A DNA stretch of 34,578 nt from an uncultured Roseiflexaceae bacterium (lineage in GTDB: Bacteria; Chloroflexota; Chloroflexia; Chloroflexales; Roseiflexaceae): NCBI GenBank assembly GCA_937988885.1, contig CALKHR010000119.1, positions 1 through 34,578 on the forward strand, given 5' to 3'. Both the position numbers and the translations under genes were made by a program. Under the pieces are notes generated by a model, which saw only the letters and a list, made by a program, of their open reading frames with translations, was not told the origin of the DNA and made no database searches. Positions 13,396-21,228 of the stretch are shown here, piece by piece. Positions within the stretch are counted from its first letter, which is position 1. Each line of letters starts with the position of its first letter.

Positions 13396-16300
13396 ATGTT
13401 GGAGCATGAAGTGGAACTGTTAGCATTATTTCCAAGTCTACTGCAACATATGCCCCATTATACGTTTGTTCACCCATGGCACTGGATCGATAAATTACAA
13501 TGTGGGATTACTGCAACTGATAATGCAGGTAATATTGTCATTTTCAACCATCGAGCACAAGAGCTTTTCGATCTCGCCTATGACGATATGCTAGGGCAGA
13601 ATATCAATGAAATTGCCACTCCACTCACTTATAGTTCATCTTCCGTCCTTCATGATCTTAACAGTGGTAAGAACTGGTTTGGAATGGTCCACATTCGGCA
13701 GGAAAACAATCATTCGGAAGCTATCGACGTTATTCATGCGCCATTGTTCAATAACGAGGGACAATGTATCGGTATCGTAAGCTGTTGGGACGCAAAGGCC
13801 TTCGAGCATTCTCTTTTGTCCCAAGCATCAGCCAATATTCAAACATACACTCCTTTATTTCAACATCTCGAACAATCCTCAGACAGTGTTCTCGCTATTG
13901 ATTCGCGAGGAACGATCATCTTTGCCAATAAAAGCCTAGAATTTTTACTTGGTTACGATCTTCAACATCTTGTGCAATCCAATATCAATACTATCACTCC
14001 ACCACGTCTACAGGCAAATCAGCTTACCCATATTTTGCACTACCTTGTTGTACCAGTGTTCCAATCTCTCGGCATCGAGCCGAAATTGTATGTCAAGCAT
14101 CGACAAGGCTACGAAATACCGCTGAATATAGCTGTATATCCATATATATCTGATTCAGATTGGTTTATCATTGTAACCATGCGTCCCGAGCGGACCTATT
14201 ATGCAGATGCATTGTATGGAAATATATTGGCGCGGGATCACTCCATTCAGAATACAAAACAGCACAACCGTGATACCAACCACGTATCTTCTGAATTGAG
14301 CGCATTACGGCTGATTATTGAGGATCTTGCCACGGTTATGACGCCGATGATGGTGGCGGAAATGATCGTCCAGCAAGAACTTCCTCGTCTTGGTGCGGAG
14401 GCGGGCGCATTTTTATCGTATGACCAAACGAACCACACATTTCAACTTCTCAGCTCACATAATAGTGTTCCTCATCTCTTCGATGGGTTTGCCACCATTT
14501 TGGCCCAAGAATCGCAGTATCTTAAGCAAATCGCCCACAGTGGCCAAGCGGTCTGGCAACATGTCTATGACGACCCATCGCAGTGCGGTTGGAAGCGCGC
14601 AAATATCCCGCTGCTGTTCAAAAAACATGTGATTGGTATGCTCTGCATACGCTTCCCCCACGACTACGAGTTCGATCAAGAGCATCAAACACTGCTGAGC
14701 GCAGTGGCTCACGAATGTGCGCAGGCGTTGGAGCGGGCGCGCATCTACGAAGCCGAACGTTTAGCCCGCGCAGAACTGGAGATCGCCTCGGCCCGCTTAA
14801 CCTTCTTATCCCAAGCGAGCGTGGTTCTAGCCGAGTACTTAGACGAACAAAGTATGCTGGAGCGGATCGCCACATTGGCAGTGCCGACGTTAGCCGATTT
14901 CTGCATGTTCGATATGCTCACGCCATCCGGGCAGTTGCGTCGATCGTTCTGGCACCATCACGATCCGGCTATTCAAGAGCAGTTGCATCACACACGAGAG
15001 TTTCAACCTGAGCATTTTACCGTCCATCACATGATCTGGCGCGTCTTGCAAGAGCGGAAGCCGCAGCTTTTCAACGACTTCGATGATTCTTGGGCGCAGG
15101 ATATCTCTCTGAAGCCCGATCAGGTGGCGCTGATACAGTTGCTTGGCGTTCACTCGCTTCTGATCACACCCCTGTGCATTTACAACAAAAATTTCGGCGT
15201 GATGACCTTTGGGTATCACAAATCCTCACAGCGACGCTACGACCAGTCTGATCTGACGCTGATGCAGGATTTTGCGCGGCGCATTGCGCTTGCGATCGAG
15301 CATATCCGTCTGCATATGGATGCGCGCACCGCACACGCACAGGCCGAACGAGCCCAGCAACAAGCCCGCTTCTTGGCCGATGCGAGCATCTTGCTCTCAC
15401 AATCGTTCGATCAAAAGGCGCTGTTGCAGCGGTTCACCCAAATGAGCATCCCCAGATTAGCCGATTTCTGCGTGATCTTCCTCCAGAATAGCGATGGCGT
15501 TATTCACCGCGTCGCATCGGCCCATGTCGACCCGGCGCAGGAGATTATTCTGCATGCCCTGCATAGCCGACCGCTGATTATGACGCAGAGCAAGCACCCA
15601 GTCGTGCAGGTGATCCGCAGCGGTCAAATGGTGCTCAACCCCTACATCAGCGATGAGACAATGGCCGGAACGGCCCACAACCAGGAGGAGATCGCTTGGC
15701 TGCGCAAACTTCATCCACACTCGCACATCATTATGCCCTTGATCGCGCGGAATCAAGTGATCGGTGCGATCTCGTTTGGCATGAGCGAATCGCAACGGTA
15801 CTACCGCCTGACCGATCTTGCCCTGATCGAGGATCTGACACAGCGCGCCGCCCTCGCGATCGATAATGCACGGCTCTATCAGTTGGCGCAGAATGCCCTC
15901 AAAGTGCGCGATTCGTTCCTGATGGTGGCCGCCCACGAGCTCAAAAACCCACTCTCAGCACTGATCGGCAACATCCAACTGCTACAGCGCCGCATGGAGG
16001 TGGATATGCCGATCGATGCTCGACATATACGCTCGCTAGAGATTCTGAATGAACAGACCCAACGCATTCATAAATTGATTATGGCGTTACTCGATTTAAC
16101 ACAGATGCAGAGTGGGAAAATTCAAATTGTCCAAGAAACCGTTGATCTCTGCAGCCTGGTCAAGTGGATTGTCGATACCCTTCAACGCATCGATACTTCT
16201 CACCCGATCAACTACCATCTGCCAGAACATCCTGTGCTTGTTCTCGGCGATACAATGCGTCTCGAACAGGTGATACAAAATCTATTAACCAATGCGATCA

Positions 16301-16641
16301 AGTACAGCCCCTATGGCAGCGATATTTCCATCTCTGTGAGCTACAATGCCGAACAAACACACGGGATTATTAGCGTTTCAGATCAAGGGATTGGCATTCC
16401 CGAAAACGAAATACCGTATTTATTCGAACTGTTCTATCGAGCCAGTAACACATCAAAACAACACTCCGGCGGGATGGGCATCGGCCTCGCCGTGATTAAA
16501 GAAATTGTCACATTACATCAAGGGACAATCCAAGTAACTAGCCAGGAAGGCCACGGCAGCACATTCACCGTGTATTTGCCCCTGTGCACCCCGACAACAG
16601 CAAGTAACGCTGCCTCCCCAACAGCTCCTCAACCATCATGA
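13396..16641 (+). CDS. soluble multi-sensor histidine kinase (PAS-PAS-GAF-GAF-GAF-HisKA-HATPase)
   Basis: A 1081-aa cytoplasmic sensor kinase with no membrane segment. Two PAS-like domains occupy about residues 30-150 and 155-275. Three GAF-like domains follow (about 305-450, 470-640 and 665-830); the last two begin with similar LADASILLSQ/LSQASVVLAEY segments, suggesting duplication. The DHp helix has His847 in AAHELKNPLSALIG. The ATPase domain shows the N-box LTNAIKYSPYG, G1 SDQGIGIP and G2 GGMGIGLAVIKEI. No receiver domain is fused; the nearby lone receiver gene (18666) is a possible partner. The first ~430 codons are clearly more A+T-rich than the rest, consistent with a mosaic origin. 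The ribosome binding site is weak. Confidence 0.9.
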   Translation: MLEHEVELLALFPSLLQHMPHYTFVHPWHWIDKLQCGITATDNAGNIVIFNHRAQELFDLAYDDMLGQNINEIATPLTYSSSSVLHDLNSGKNWFGMVHIRQENNHSEAIDVIHAPLFNNEGQCIGIVSCWDAKAFEHSLLSQASANIQTYTPLFQHLEQSSDSVLAIDSRGTIIFANKSLEFLLGYDLQHLVQSNINTITPPRLQANQLTHILHYLVVPVFQSLGIEPKLYVKHRQGYEIPLNIAVYPYISDSDWFIIVTMRPERTYYADALYGNILARDHSIQNTKQHNRDTNHVSSELSALRLIIEDLATVMTPMMVAEMIVQQELPRLGAEAGAFLSYDQTNHTFQLLSSHNSVPHLFDGFATILAQESQYLKQIAHSGQAVWQHVYDDPSQCGWKRANIPLLFKKHVIGMLCIRFPHDYEFDQEHQTLLSAVAHECAQALERARIYEAERLARAELEIASARLTFLSQASVVLAEYLDEQSMLERIATLAVPTLADFCMFDMLTPSGQLRRSFWHHHDPAIQEQLHHTREFQPEHFTVHHMIWRVLQERKPQLFNDFDDSWAQDISLKPDQVALIQLLGVHSLLITPLCIYNKNFGVMTFGYHKSSQRRYDQSDLTLMQDFARRIALAIEHIRLHMDARTAHAQAERAQQQARFLADASILLSQSFDQKALLQRFTQMSIPRLADFCVIFLQNSDGVIHRVASAHVDPAQEIILHALHSRPLIMTQSKHPVVQVIRSGQMVLNPYISDETMAGTAHNQEEIAWLRKLHPHSHIIMPLIARNQVIGAISFGMSESQRYYRLTDLALIEDLTQRAALAIDNARLYQLAQNALKVRDSFLMVAAHELKNPLSALIGNIQLLQRRMEVDMPIDARHIRSLEILNEQTQRIHKLIMALLDLTQMQSGKIQIVQETVDLCSLVKWIVDTLQRIDTSHPINYHLPEHPVLVLGDTMRLEQVIQNLLTNAIKYSPYGSDISISVSYNAEQTHGIISVSDQGIGIPENEIPYLFELFYRASNTSKQHSGGMGIGLAVIKEIVTLHQGTIQVTSQEGHGSTFTVYLPLCTPTTASNAASPTAPQPS

Positions 16642-16648
16642 TCCCCTA

Positions 16649-16657
16649 TGGTATAAT
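16649..16657 (+). promoter_or_regulatory. extended -10 promoter before the membrane regulator gene
   Basis: TGGTATAAT lies just after the stop codon of the kinase gene: a perfect -10 with the TG extension. The -35 is poor. It suggests the next gene can be transcribed on its own. Confidence 0.5.
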
Positions 16658-16695
16658 ATTGGATATGAAGGAAACCTCTCTCAGACTGCCACGCA

Positions 16696-18615
16696 ATGAA
16701 AGAGCTTTCGTTGCTTACGAACCTTTTACTCCAGCTCGATAGCCTGCTTGCGTCAGCAGTCGTGATCGTCACGTTCTCGCTTCTTGCATATATCGCGCTG
16801 CAGAATTGGCACACAGCGATCGCACGGGCGCTGTGTGTGTTGTTAGCAGGTATCGTTATCGTATTCGGCGGCGATGTCCTGCTGGGTCAAGCACAATCCG
16901 AAACAACAACACAGTTTTTGCTTCGCGCCCAGTGGCTAGGCATTGTCTTAATCCCAGCGGGCTACATCCACCTTTCCGATGCATTGCTTACCTATAGCGC
17001 TGTTGCAGAGCGACGCCGACGTTGGTTGGTGATCGGCGGTTACGTGCTGAGCATGCTCTTTTTTGGTTTGGCTATCTATGGCGATCTGCTGTTGCGCGAA
17101 GGCGTGCGACGGGGAGCGCTTACGCAGTTTAGGGCTGGGCCGTTCTTCTGGCTCTTCGCGCTCTACTTCGCGCTAGCCTGTATCGGCGGCTTGTGGACGG
17201 TGTTGTACGTGCGGCGCCTGGCGCTCACACCAACAATGCGCCGCCGCCTCGCCTACTTGGGCGCAACGTACCTCGGCCCCGGTATGGCGGTGTTCCCGTA
17301 CCTGGTGATCGCCGGTACATACACGTTTATCTCGGACGATCTGATTCTGCTGCTCTCGGTGTTCGGCAACATCTTCGTGGCGGCGATGATCGTGATAATG
17401 GTCTACAGCATCGCCTTCCAAGGCTTGCTGATGCCGGATCGACTGATCAAGCAGGATTTCATTCGGTGGGGGTTGTACGGGCCATTCGTGGGCTTGAGCA
17501 TCATCTTGTTCCTGCGGATCGTGCCCGTGCTGGCCCGCCAACTGGCGTTGCCCACCGATACGGTGATCATCTTCGGTGTGATGTTGTGTACGGTGCTGAT
17601 GCCGATCGTGGTCAGTAAAATCAAACCGTACTTAGATACGTTAATCTACTTCCAAGATCGGGCGGAGATCGATTATTTGCGCACGCTGCCGCGCAACACC
17701 TTCACGCACGCCGACCTGCGCAGCCTGCTCGAAAACACACTCGTGGTGGTCTGCGGGGCGCTGCGCGTCGAGACGGGGTTCGTGGCCGCGCCCGATGAGG
17801 AGGGCGTCTATACCATCAAGTCGTCGGTGGGGGCGCGGCGCCAAGTGAAGCGTTTTGTGACCGAAAATCCGCTTTCGGAGGTGCTGCCGGAGTTGGCGAA
17901 GGTGCCCGTGCTGCCCCCAGGTGAGGCACCACCGCTCGAGGCGTTTGTGCGGCGCGATGGCTTCTGTATGCTGCCACTGCACGGGCCAGAGGGCGATTTC
18001 CTGGGCGCGTTGGGGGTTGCGTATCCCCGCGATGAGTTGAACGCCACGAATCGCAAGCTGATCCGCGCGTTGGCCCACCAGATGGAGTTGGCGTTGGCAA
18101 CCGTGCAGATGCAACAACGCCTCTTCAACACGCTGCGCCGTATGGGGCCAGAGATGCGCTCGCTGCAGGAGTTGAACTCGCTGCTTGAACAGGCAACGCC
18201 AACATCGCTCGAATCGCTCGATGCGGAAGTCGCGCTGTTGCCGGAGTTCCCGCAGTTTGTGAAGGACGCGCTGGCTCACTACTGGGGTGGGCCAAAGCTG
18301 TCGGATAGCCCGCTGCTGGGGTTGCGCACGGTGCGCCGTTTGATCGATGATCAAGGCGGAAGTCCAACCCGCGCATTGCAGGCCGTGCTTCGCCAAGCGA
18401 TCGAGAATCTACGCCCGAACGATCAACTTGATCCATCTGCCCAGGAGTGGTTGCTGTACAATATTTTGCAACTTCGCTTCCTCCAAGGCAAGCGCGTTCG
18501 CGATATCGCCGAACGCCTAGCGATGAGTGAATCCGATCTCTATCGCAAGCAACGCATTGCAGTAGAAGAAGTTGCACGTCAATTAGCTCTGATGGAAGAG
18601 ACGGAGACGCGCTAA
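16696..18615 (+). CDS. membrane-bound sensor with GAF and C-terminal helix-turn-helix
   Basis: The N-terminal ~310 residues contain about eight hydrophobic segments resembling the 7TM region seen at the front of some histidine kinases. A GAF-like domain follows (about 330-480; LRSLLENTLVVVCGALRVE to LIRALAHQMELALATVQ). The C-terminus (about 575-639) has VRDIAERLAMSESDLYRKQR, which looks like a helix-turn-helix of the sigma-region-4 or LuxR kind, and no kinase domain is present. This implies a membrane-tethered sensor that binds DNA or protein directly. Length is 639 aa. There is no clear Shine-Dalgarno before the ATG at 16696. It is followed after 50 bases by a receiver gene, so the cluster may form one pathway. 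Confidence 0.72.
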   Translation: MKELSLLTNLLLQLDSLLASAVVIVTFSLLAYIALQNWHTAIARALCVLLAGIVIVFGGDVLLGQAQSETTTQFLLRAQWLGIVLIPAGYIHLSDALLTYSAVAERRRRWLVIGGYVLSMLFFGLAIYGDLLLREGVRRGALTQFRAGPFFWLFALYFALACIGGLWTVLYVRRLALTPTMRRRLAYLGATYLGPGMAVFPYLVIAGTYTFISDDLILLLSVFGNIFVAAMIVIMVYSIAFQGLLMPDRLIKQDFIRWGLYGPFVGLSIILFLRIVPVLARQLALPTDTVIIFGVMLCTVLMPIVVSKIKPYLDTLIYFQDRAEIDYLRTLPRNTFTHADLRSLLENTLVVVCGALRVETGFVAAPDEEGVYTIKSSVGARRQVKRFVTENPLSEVLPELAKVPVLPPGEAPPLEAFVRRDGFCMLPLHGPEGDFLGALGVAYPRDELNATNRKLIRALAHQMELALATVQMQQRLFNTLRRMGPEMRSLQELNSLLEQATPTSLESLDAEVALLPEFPQFVKDALAHYWGGPKLSDSPLLGLRTVRRLIDDQGGSPTRALQAVLRQAIENLRPNDQLDPSAQEWLLYNILQLRFLQGKRVRDIAERLAMSESDLYRKQRIAVEEVARQLALMEETETR

Positions 18616-18665
18616 TCAGCTATTCAGGCAGCAGTATTCGTAATGTAAGAAAGAAACTTCCAGTT

Positions 18666-19076
18666 ATGAAGATATTACTTGCCGAAGATGAGCCTGATAT
18701 CCAGCTTGTTACCCGCATCGCCCTTGAAGATGAAGGCCACCAAGTGATCGTCGCCGACGATGGCGAAACAGCCGTCGCACGCGCCCACGCCGAGCCCTTC
18801 GATGTCGTCCTACTCGATGTGATGATGCCCCGCCTCGATGGGTTTGGTGCCTGCGACCAACTCAAAACCGACCCCCGCACACGCCACATTCCCGTTATCT
18901 TCCTGACCGCACGTTCACAATCCTTCGATGTGCAGGATGGCTTGCGGCTCGGCGCGATCGGCTATATCATCAAGCCATTCGACGTTTTCACCCTCGCCGA
19001 CGAAATCAAAACGTTACTGGAACGCTCGTTAGAATCACAGAATCAGGACAATCCAGCTGTAACCGCATCGAAGTAG
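18666..19076 (+). CDS. single-domain response regulator (CheY-like receiver)
   Basis: A stand-alone receiver domain of 136 aa. Acidic residues Glu7/Asp8, the phosphoacceptor Asp51 in VLLDVMMP, the Thr81 switch in FLTA and Lys103 in IIKPFD are all in place, so it should be phosphorylated normally. There is no output domain; it probably passes phosphate between kinases or acts by protein contact. It sits 10 bases before the hybrid kinase gene and is surely co-transcribed with it. The upstream soluble kinase at 13396 lacks a receiver and is a plausible donor. Confidence 0.93.
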   Translation: MKILLAEDEPDIQLVTRIALEDEGHQVIVADDGETAVARAHAEPFDVVLLDVMMPRLDGFGACDQLKTDPRTRHIPVIFLTARSQSFDVQDGLRLGAIGYIIKPFDVFTLADEIKTLLERSLESQNQDNPAVTASK

Positions 19077-19086
19077 GTACATTCCT

Positions 19087-21060
19087 ATGAGCCACAATGA
19101 AGATGAGGACAGCACTGCTTCGCCGTTAACAGGGCCAACGCTTGATCCATTGTTGCGGGCATTGGTGGATGCAAGTAACGATGCCCTGCTGCTCCTTGAT
19201 TCGCAGGGCCGTGCCATTGTGATTAATCGGCGTGCGAAATACTTTTTTGGTCTAGCTGAACGCGACGTGATCGGGCGTAGCGCAGCGCAACTGCGGGCTA
19301 TGTTCACGATGATTTTTGAGGAGGGCGAAGCGTTCGACGCCTGGTTGATGCCGCTGCTCTCCTCCGTCGATGAACGCGCAGTCCGCGATTTCCGAGTGCT
19401 GCGGGCCGAACCTCGCTTGCTGCAATGCTTCACCGCGCCCGTGGTCGATCAGCAAGAGCGGCTGTTGGGGCGGCTGCTGGTGTTCCGCGACATCACCCGC
19501 GAGCGCGAAGTCGAACGGATGAAGAACGAGTTCGTCTCGCTTGTCTCGCACGAGTTACGCACACCGCTCACCTCGATCCGAGGCGCGTTGCAGTTAGTGT
19601 TGGGGCGCGTCAACTCGAACGCTGCCCAATGGTCGCACCAACAGACTTCATCGAGTAATGCAACTGCGCTCGGCGCCCCAGCCGATACCAACCAAATGGC
19701 GGTTGGCTCCTCCGCGCTCCCCGCACGCACCCGCGAACTCCTGACCATCTCGCTCAACAACAGCGAACGGCTGATCCGCCTGATCAACGACATCCTCGAT
19801 ATCTCCAAGATCGAACAGGGGCCGATCCCGCTGCGGCGCGTGCCGTTGGACCCAGCGGAGTTGTGCCGCGTGGCGGTGCAAGGGGTGAGCGCATTTGCGG
19901 CCAGCCGAGGTATCTCAATCGACCTGGTTGTGCCCGATAATCTGCCGCCGATCGGCGCAGATAGGGATCGGGCGCTCCAAGTGCTGACCAATCTGCTCTC
20001 CAACGCGATCAAGTTCTCGGCGCAGGGCCAGCGCGTCACGCTGTCCGCCGAGCCAGCACCCGGCACGGTCTGCTTCGCGGTGCGCGATATGGGGCGCGGC
20101 ATCCCGCCTGAGCAACACGCCCGCATCTTCGAGAAATTCCAGCAGATCGATAGCTCCTCGACGCGCGATGTCGGAGGCACTGGCTTGGGCCTAGCGATCT
20201 GCAAGGCGCTGGTCGAGGAACATGGAGGGCGCATCTGGCTCGATAGCGCGCCAGGCAAAGGCTCCACCTTCGCGTTCACGCTGCCGCTCGCCACGGGCAC
20301 TAAGCCGACCAAACCTGTCACGCTAGCGGCAGATCGGCCAACCATCTTGGTGACCGACGATAACCCCATGATCGTGGGAGTGATTCGCGAGATCCTTGAG
20401 GAAGCCGGCTACGAGGTGGTCGAGGCGAACAGCGGCACAGAGGCGTTGCGGCTGGCGCGCCTCCTCCAACCCGCGCTGATGACGCTCGATGTGATGATGC
20501 CCGATCTCGACGGTTTCGATGTGATCCAGGTGTTGCGTAACGATCCGATCACTCGCGACCTGCCCGTGCTGTTCATCTCCGCCGCACCGGAGGCCGAGCG
20601 CGGTGTGGCCTTGGGAGGCAACGGATTCCTGCTCAAGCCGTTCACGCCCGAGGCACTGCTGGAGCAGGTGCGCCAATTGATGGGCCAACACGTCATGCGC
20701 GTGCTCGTGGTGGAGGACGATAACCACGTGCGGCCAGTCCTGGCTCGACTGATCGAACGGGGCGGGTTCGAGGTCGCTCAAGCCGCCGATGGTCACGCAG
20801 CATTGGAGATGTTGCCGCAGGTGCAACCCGACCTGATCCTGCTGGATATTCGGATGCCCGGCATGGATGGGTACGAGGTGTTACGGCGCATCAAAAACGA
20901 TGATTCGTACAAGCACATCCCGGTGGTGGTGCTCACGGCCAGCGATCTGGGAGCCGCCGCCCGCCAAAAGGTGCTTGACCTTGGGGCCGCGCTGTACCTC
21001 GAAAAACCGATCGGCTCGGAAGAGTTACTCTCGGAGATCGAGCAACTCCTTGCGCACTGA
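19087..21060 (+). CDS. hybrid sensor histidine kinase (PAS-HisKA-HATPase-REC-REC)
   Basis: A 657-aa soluble hybrid kinase. A PAS domain covers about residues 15-140 and the DHp helix has His155 in VSHELRTPLTSIRG. Between the DHp helices is an insertion of about 30 Ser/Ala/Thr-rich residues (about 180-210). The ATPase domain shows LLSNAIKFSA, DMGRGIP and GGTGLGLAICKAL. Two receiver domains follow: the first with Asp468 in LDVMMPDLDG, the second with Asp587 in LDIRMPGMDG. Both have their Lys (LLKPF and LEKPI). Two C-terminal receivers suggest a phosphorelay or a phosphate sink. Translation probably follows from the receiver gene 10 bases upstream. Confidence 0.93.
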   Translation: MSHNEDEDSTASPLTGPTLDPLLRALVDASNDALLLLDSQGRAIVINRRAKYFFGLAERDVIGRSAAQLRAMFTMIFEEGEAFDAWLMPLLSSVDERAVRDFRVLRAEPRLLQCFTAPVVDQQERLLGRLLVFRDITREREVERMKNEFVSLVSHELRTPLTSIRGALQLVLGRVNSNAAQWSHQQTSSSNATALGAPADTNQMAVGSSALPARTRELLTISLNNSERLIRLINDILDISKIEQGPIPLRRVPLDPAELCRVAVQGVSAFAASRGISIDLVVPDNLPPIGADRDRALQVLTNLLSNAIKFSAQGQRVTLSAEPAPGTVCFAVRDMGRGIPPEQHARIFEKFQQIDSSSTRDVGGTGLGLAICKALVEEHGGRIWLDSAPGKGSTFAFTLPLATGTKPTKPVTLAADRPTILVTDDNPMIVGVIREILEEAGYEVVEANSGTEALRLARLLQPALMTLDVMMPDLDGFDVIQVLRNDPITRDLPVLFISAAPEAERGVALGGNGFLLKPFTPEALLEQVRQLMGQHVMRVLVVEDDNHVRPVLARLIERGGFEVAQAADGHAALEMLPQVQPDLILLDIRMPGMDGYEVLRRIKNDDSYKHIPVVVLTASDLGAAARQKVLDLGAALYLEKPIGSEELLSEIEQLLAH

Positions 21061-21127
21061 TCGCATCGAGTTGCTCTGCTCCCCCAAAATTGTGAATTGA
21101 TATTTAGATTCCAGCATCACAACCACC

Positions 21128-21156
21128 TTTAAAGCAAACATATCTCACGTTAAAAT
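21128..21156 (+). promoter_or_regulatory. candidate promoter of the DHp-REC-REC-GGDDF gene
   Basis: TTTAAA (21128-21133) and TAAAAT (21151-21156) are 17 bases apart in an A+T-rich gap. An inverted repeat lies immediately downstream. Matches to consensus are moderate. Confidence 0.35.
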
Positions 21157-21163
21157 ATATGAA

Positions 21164-21189
21164 TGTGCAAAGTCGCGTCGAATTGCACA
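21164..21189. promoter_or_regulatory. inverted repeat, possible operator
   Basis: TGTGCAA-N12-TTGCACA lies between the promoter-like hexamers and the start of the GGDDF gene. It could be a dimeric repressor site or a small hairpin in the leader. Confidence 0.35.
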
Positions 21190-21228
21190 CTCATAGAGCC
21201 GCCTTTTTATGCCTCTTCTCATTAGCCC

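Noticed and set aside
17641..18396. Minus-strand open frame of 251 codons
   Set aside because: Antisense to the GAF/HTH protein, Gln/His/Arg-rich and without ribosome binding site.
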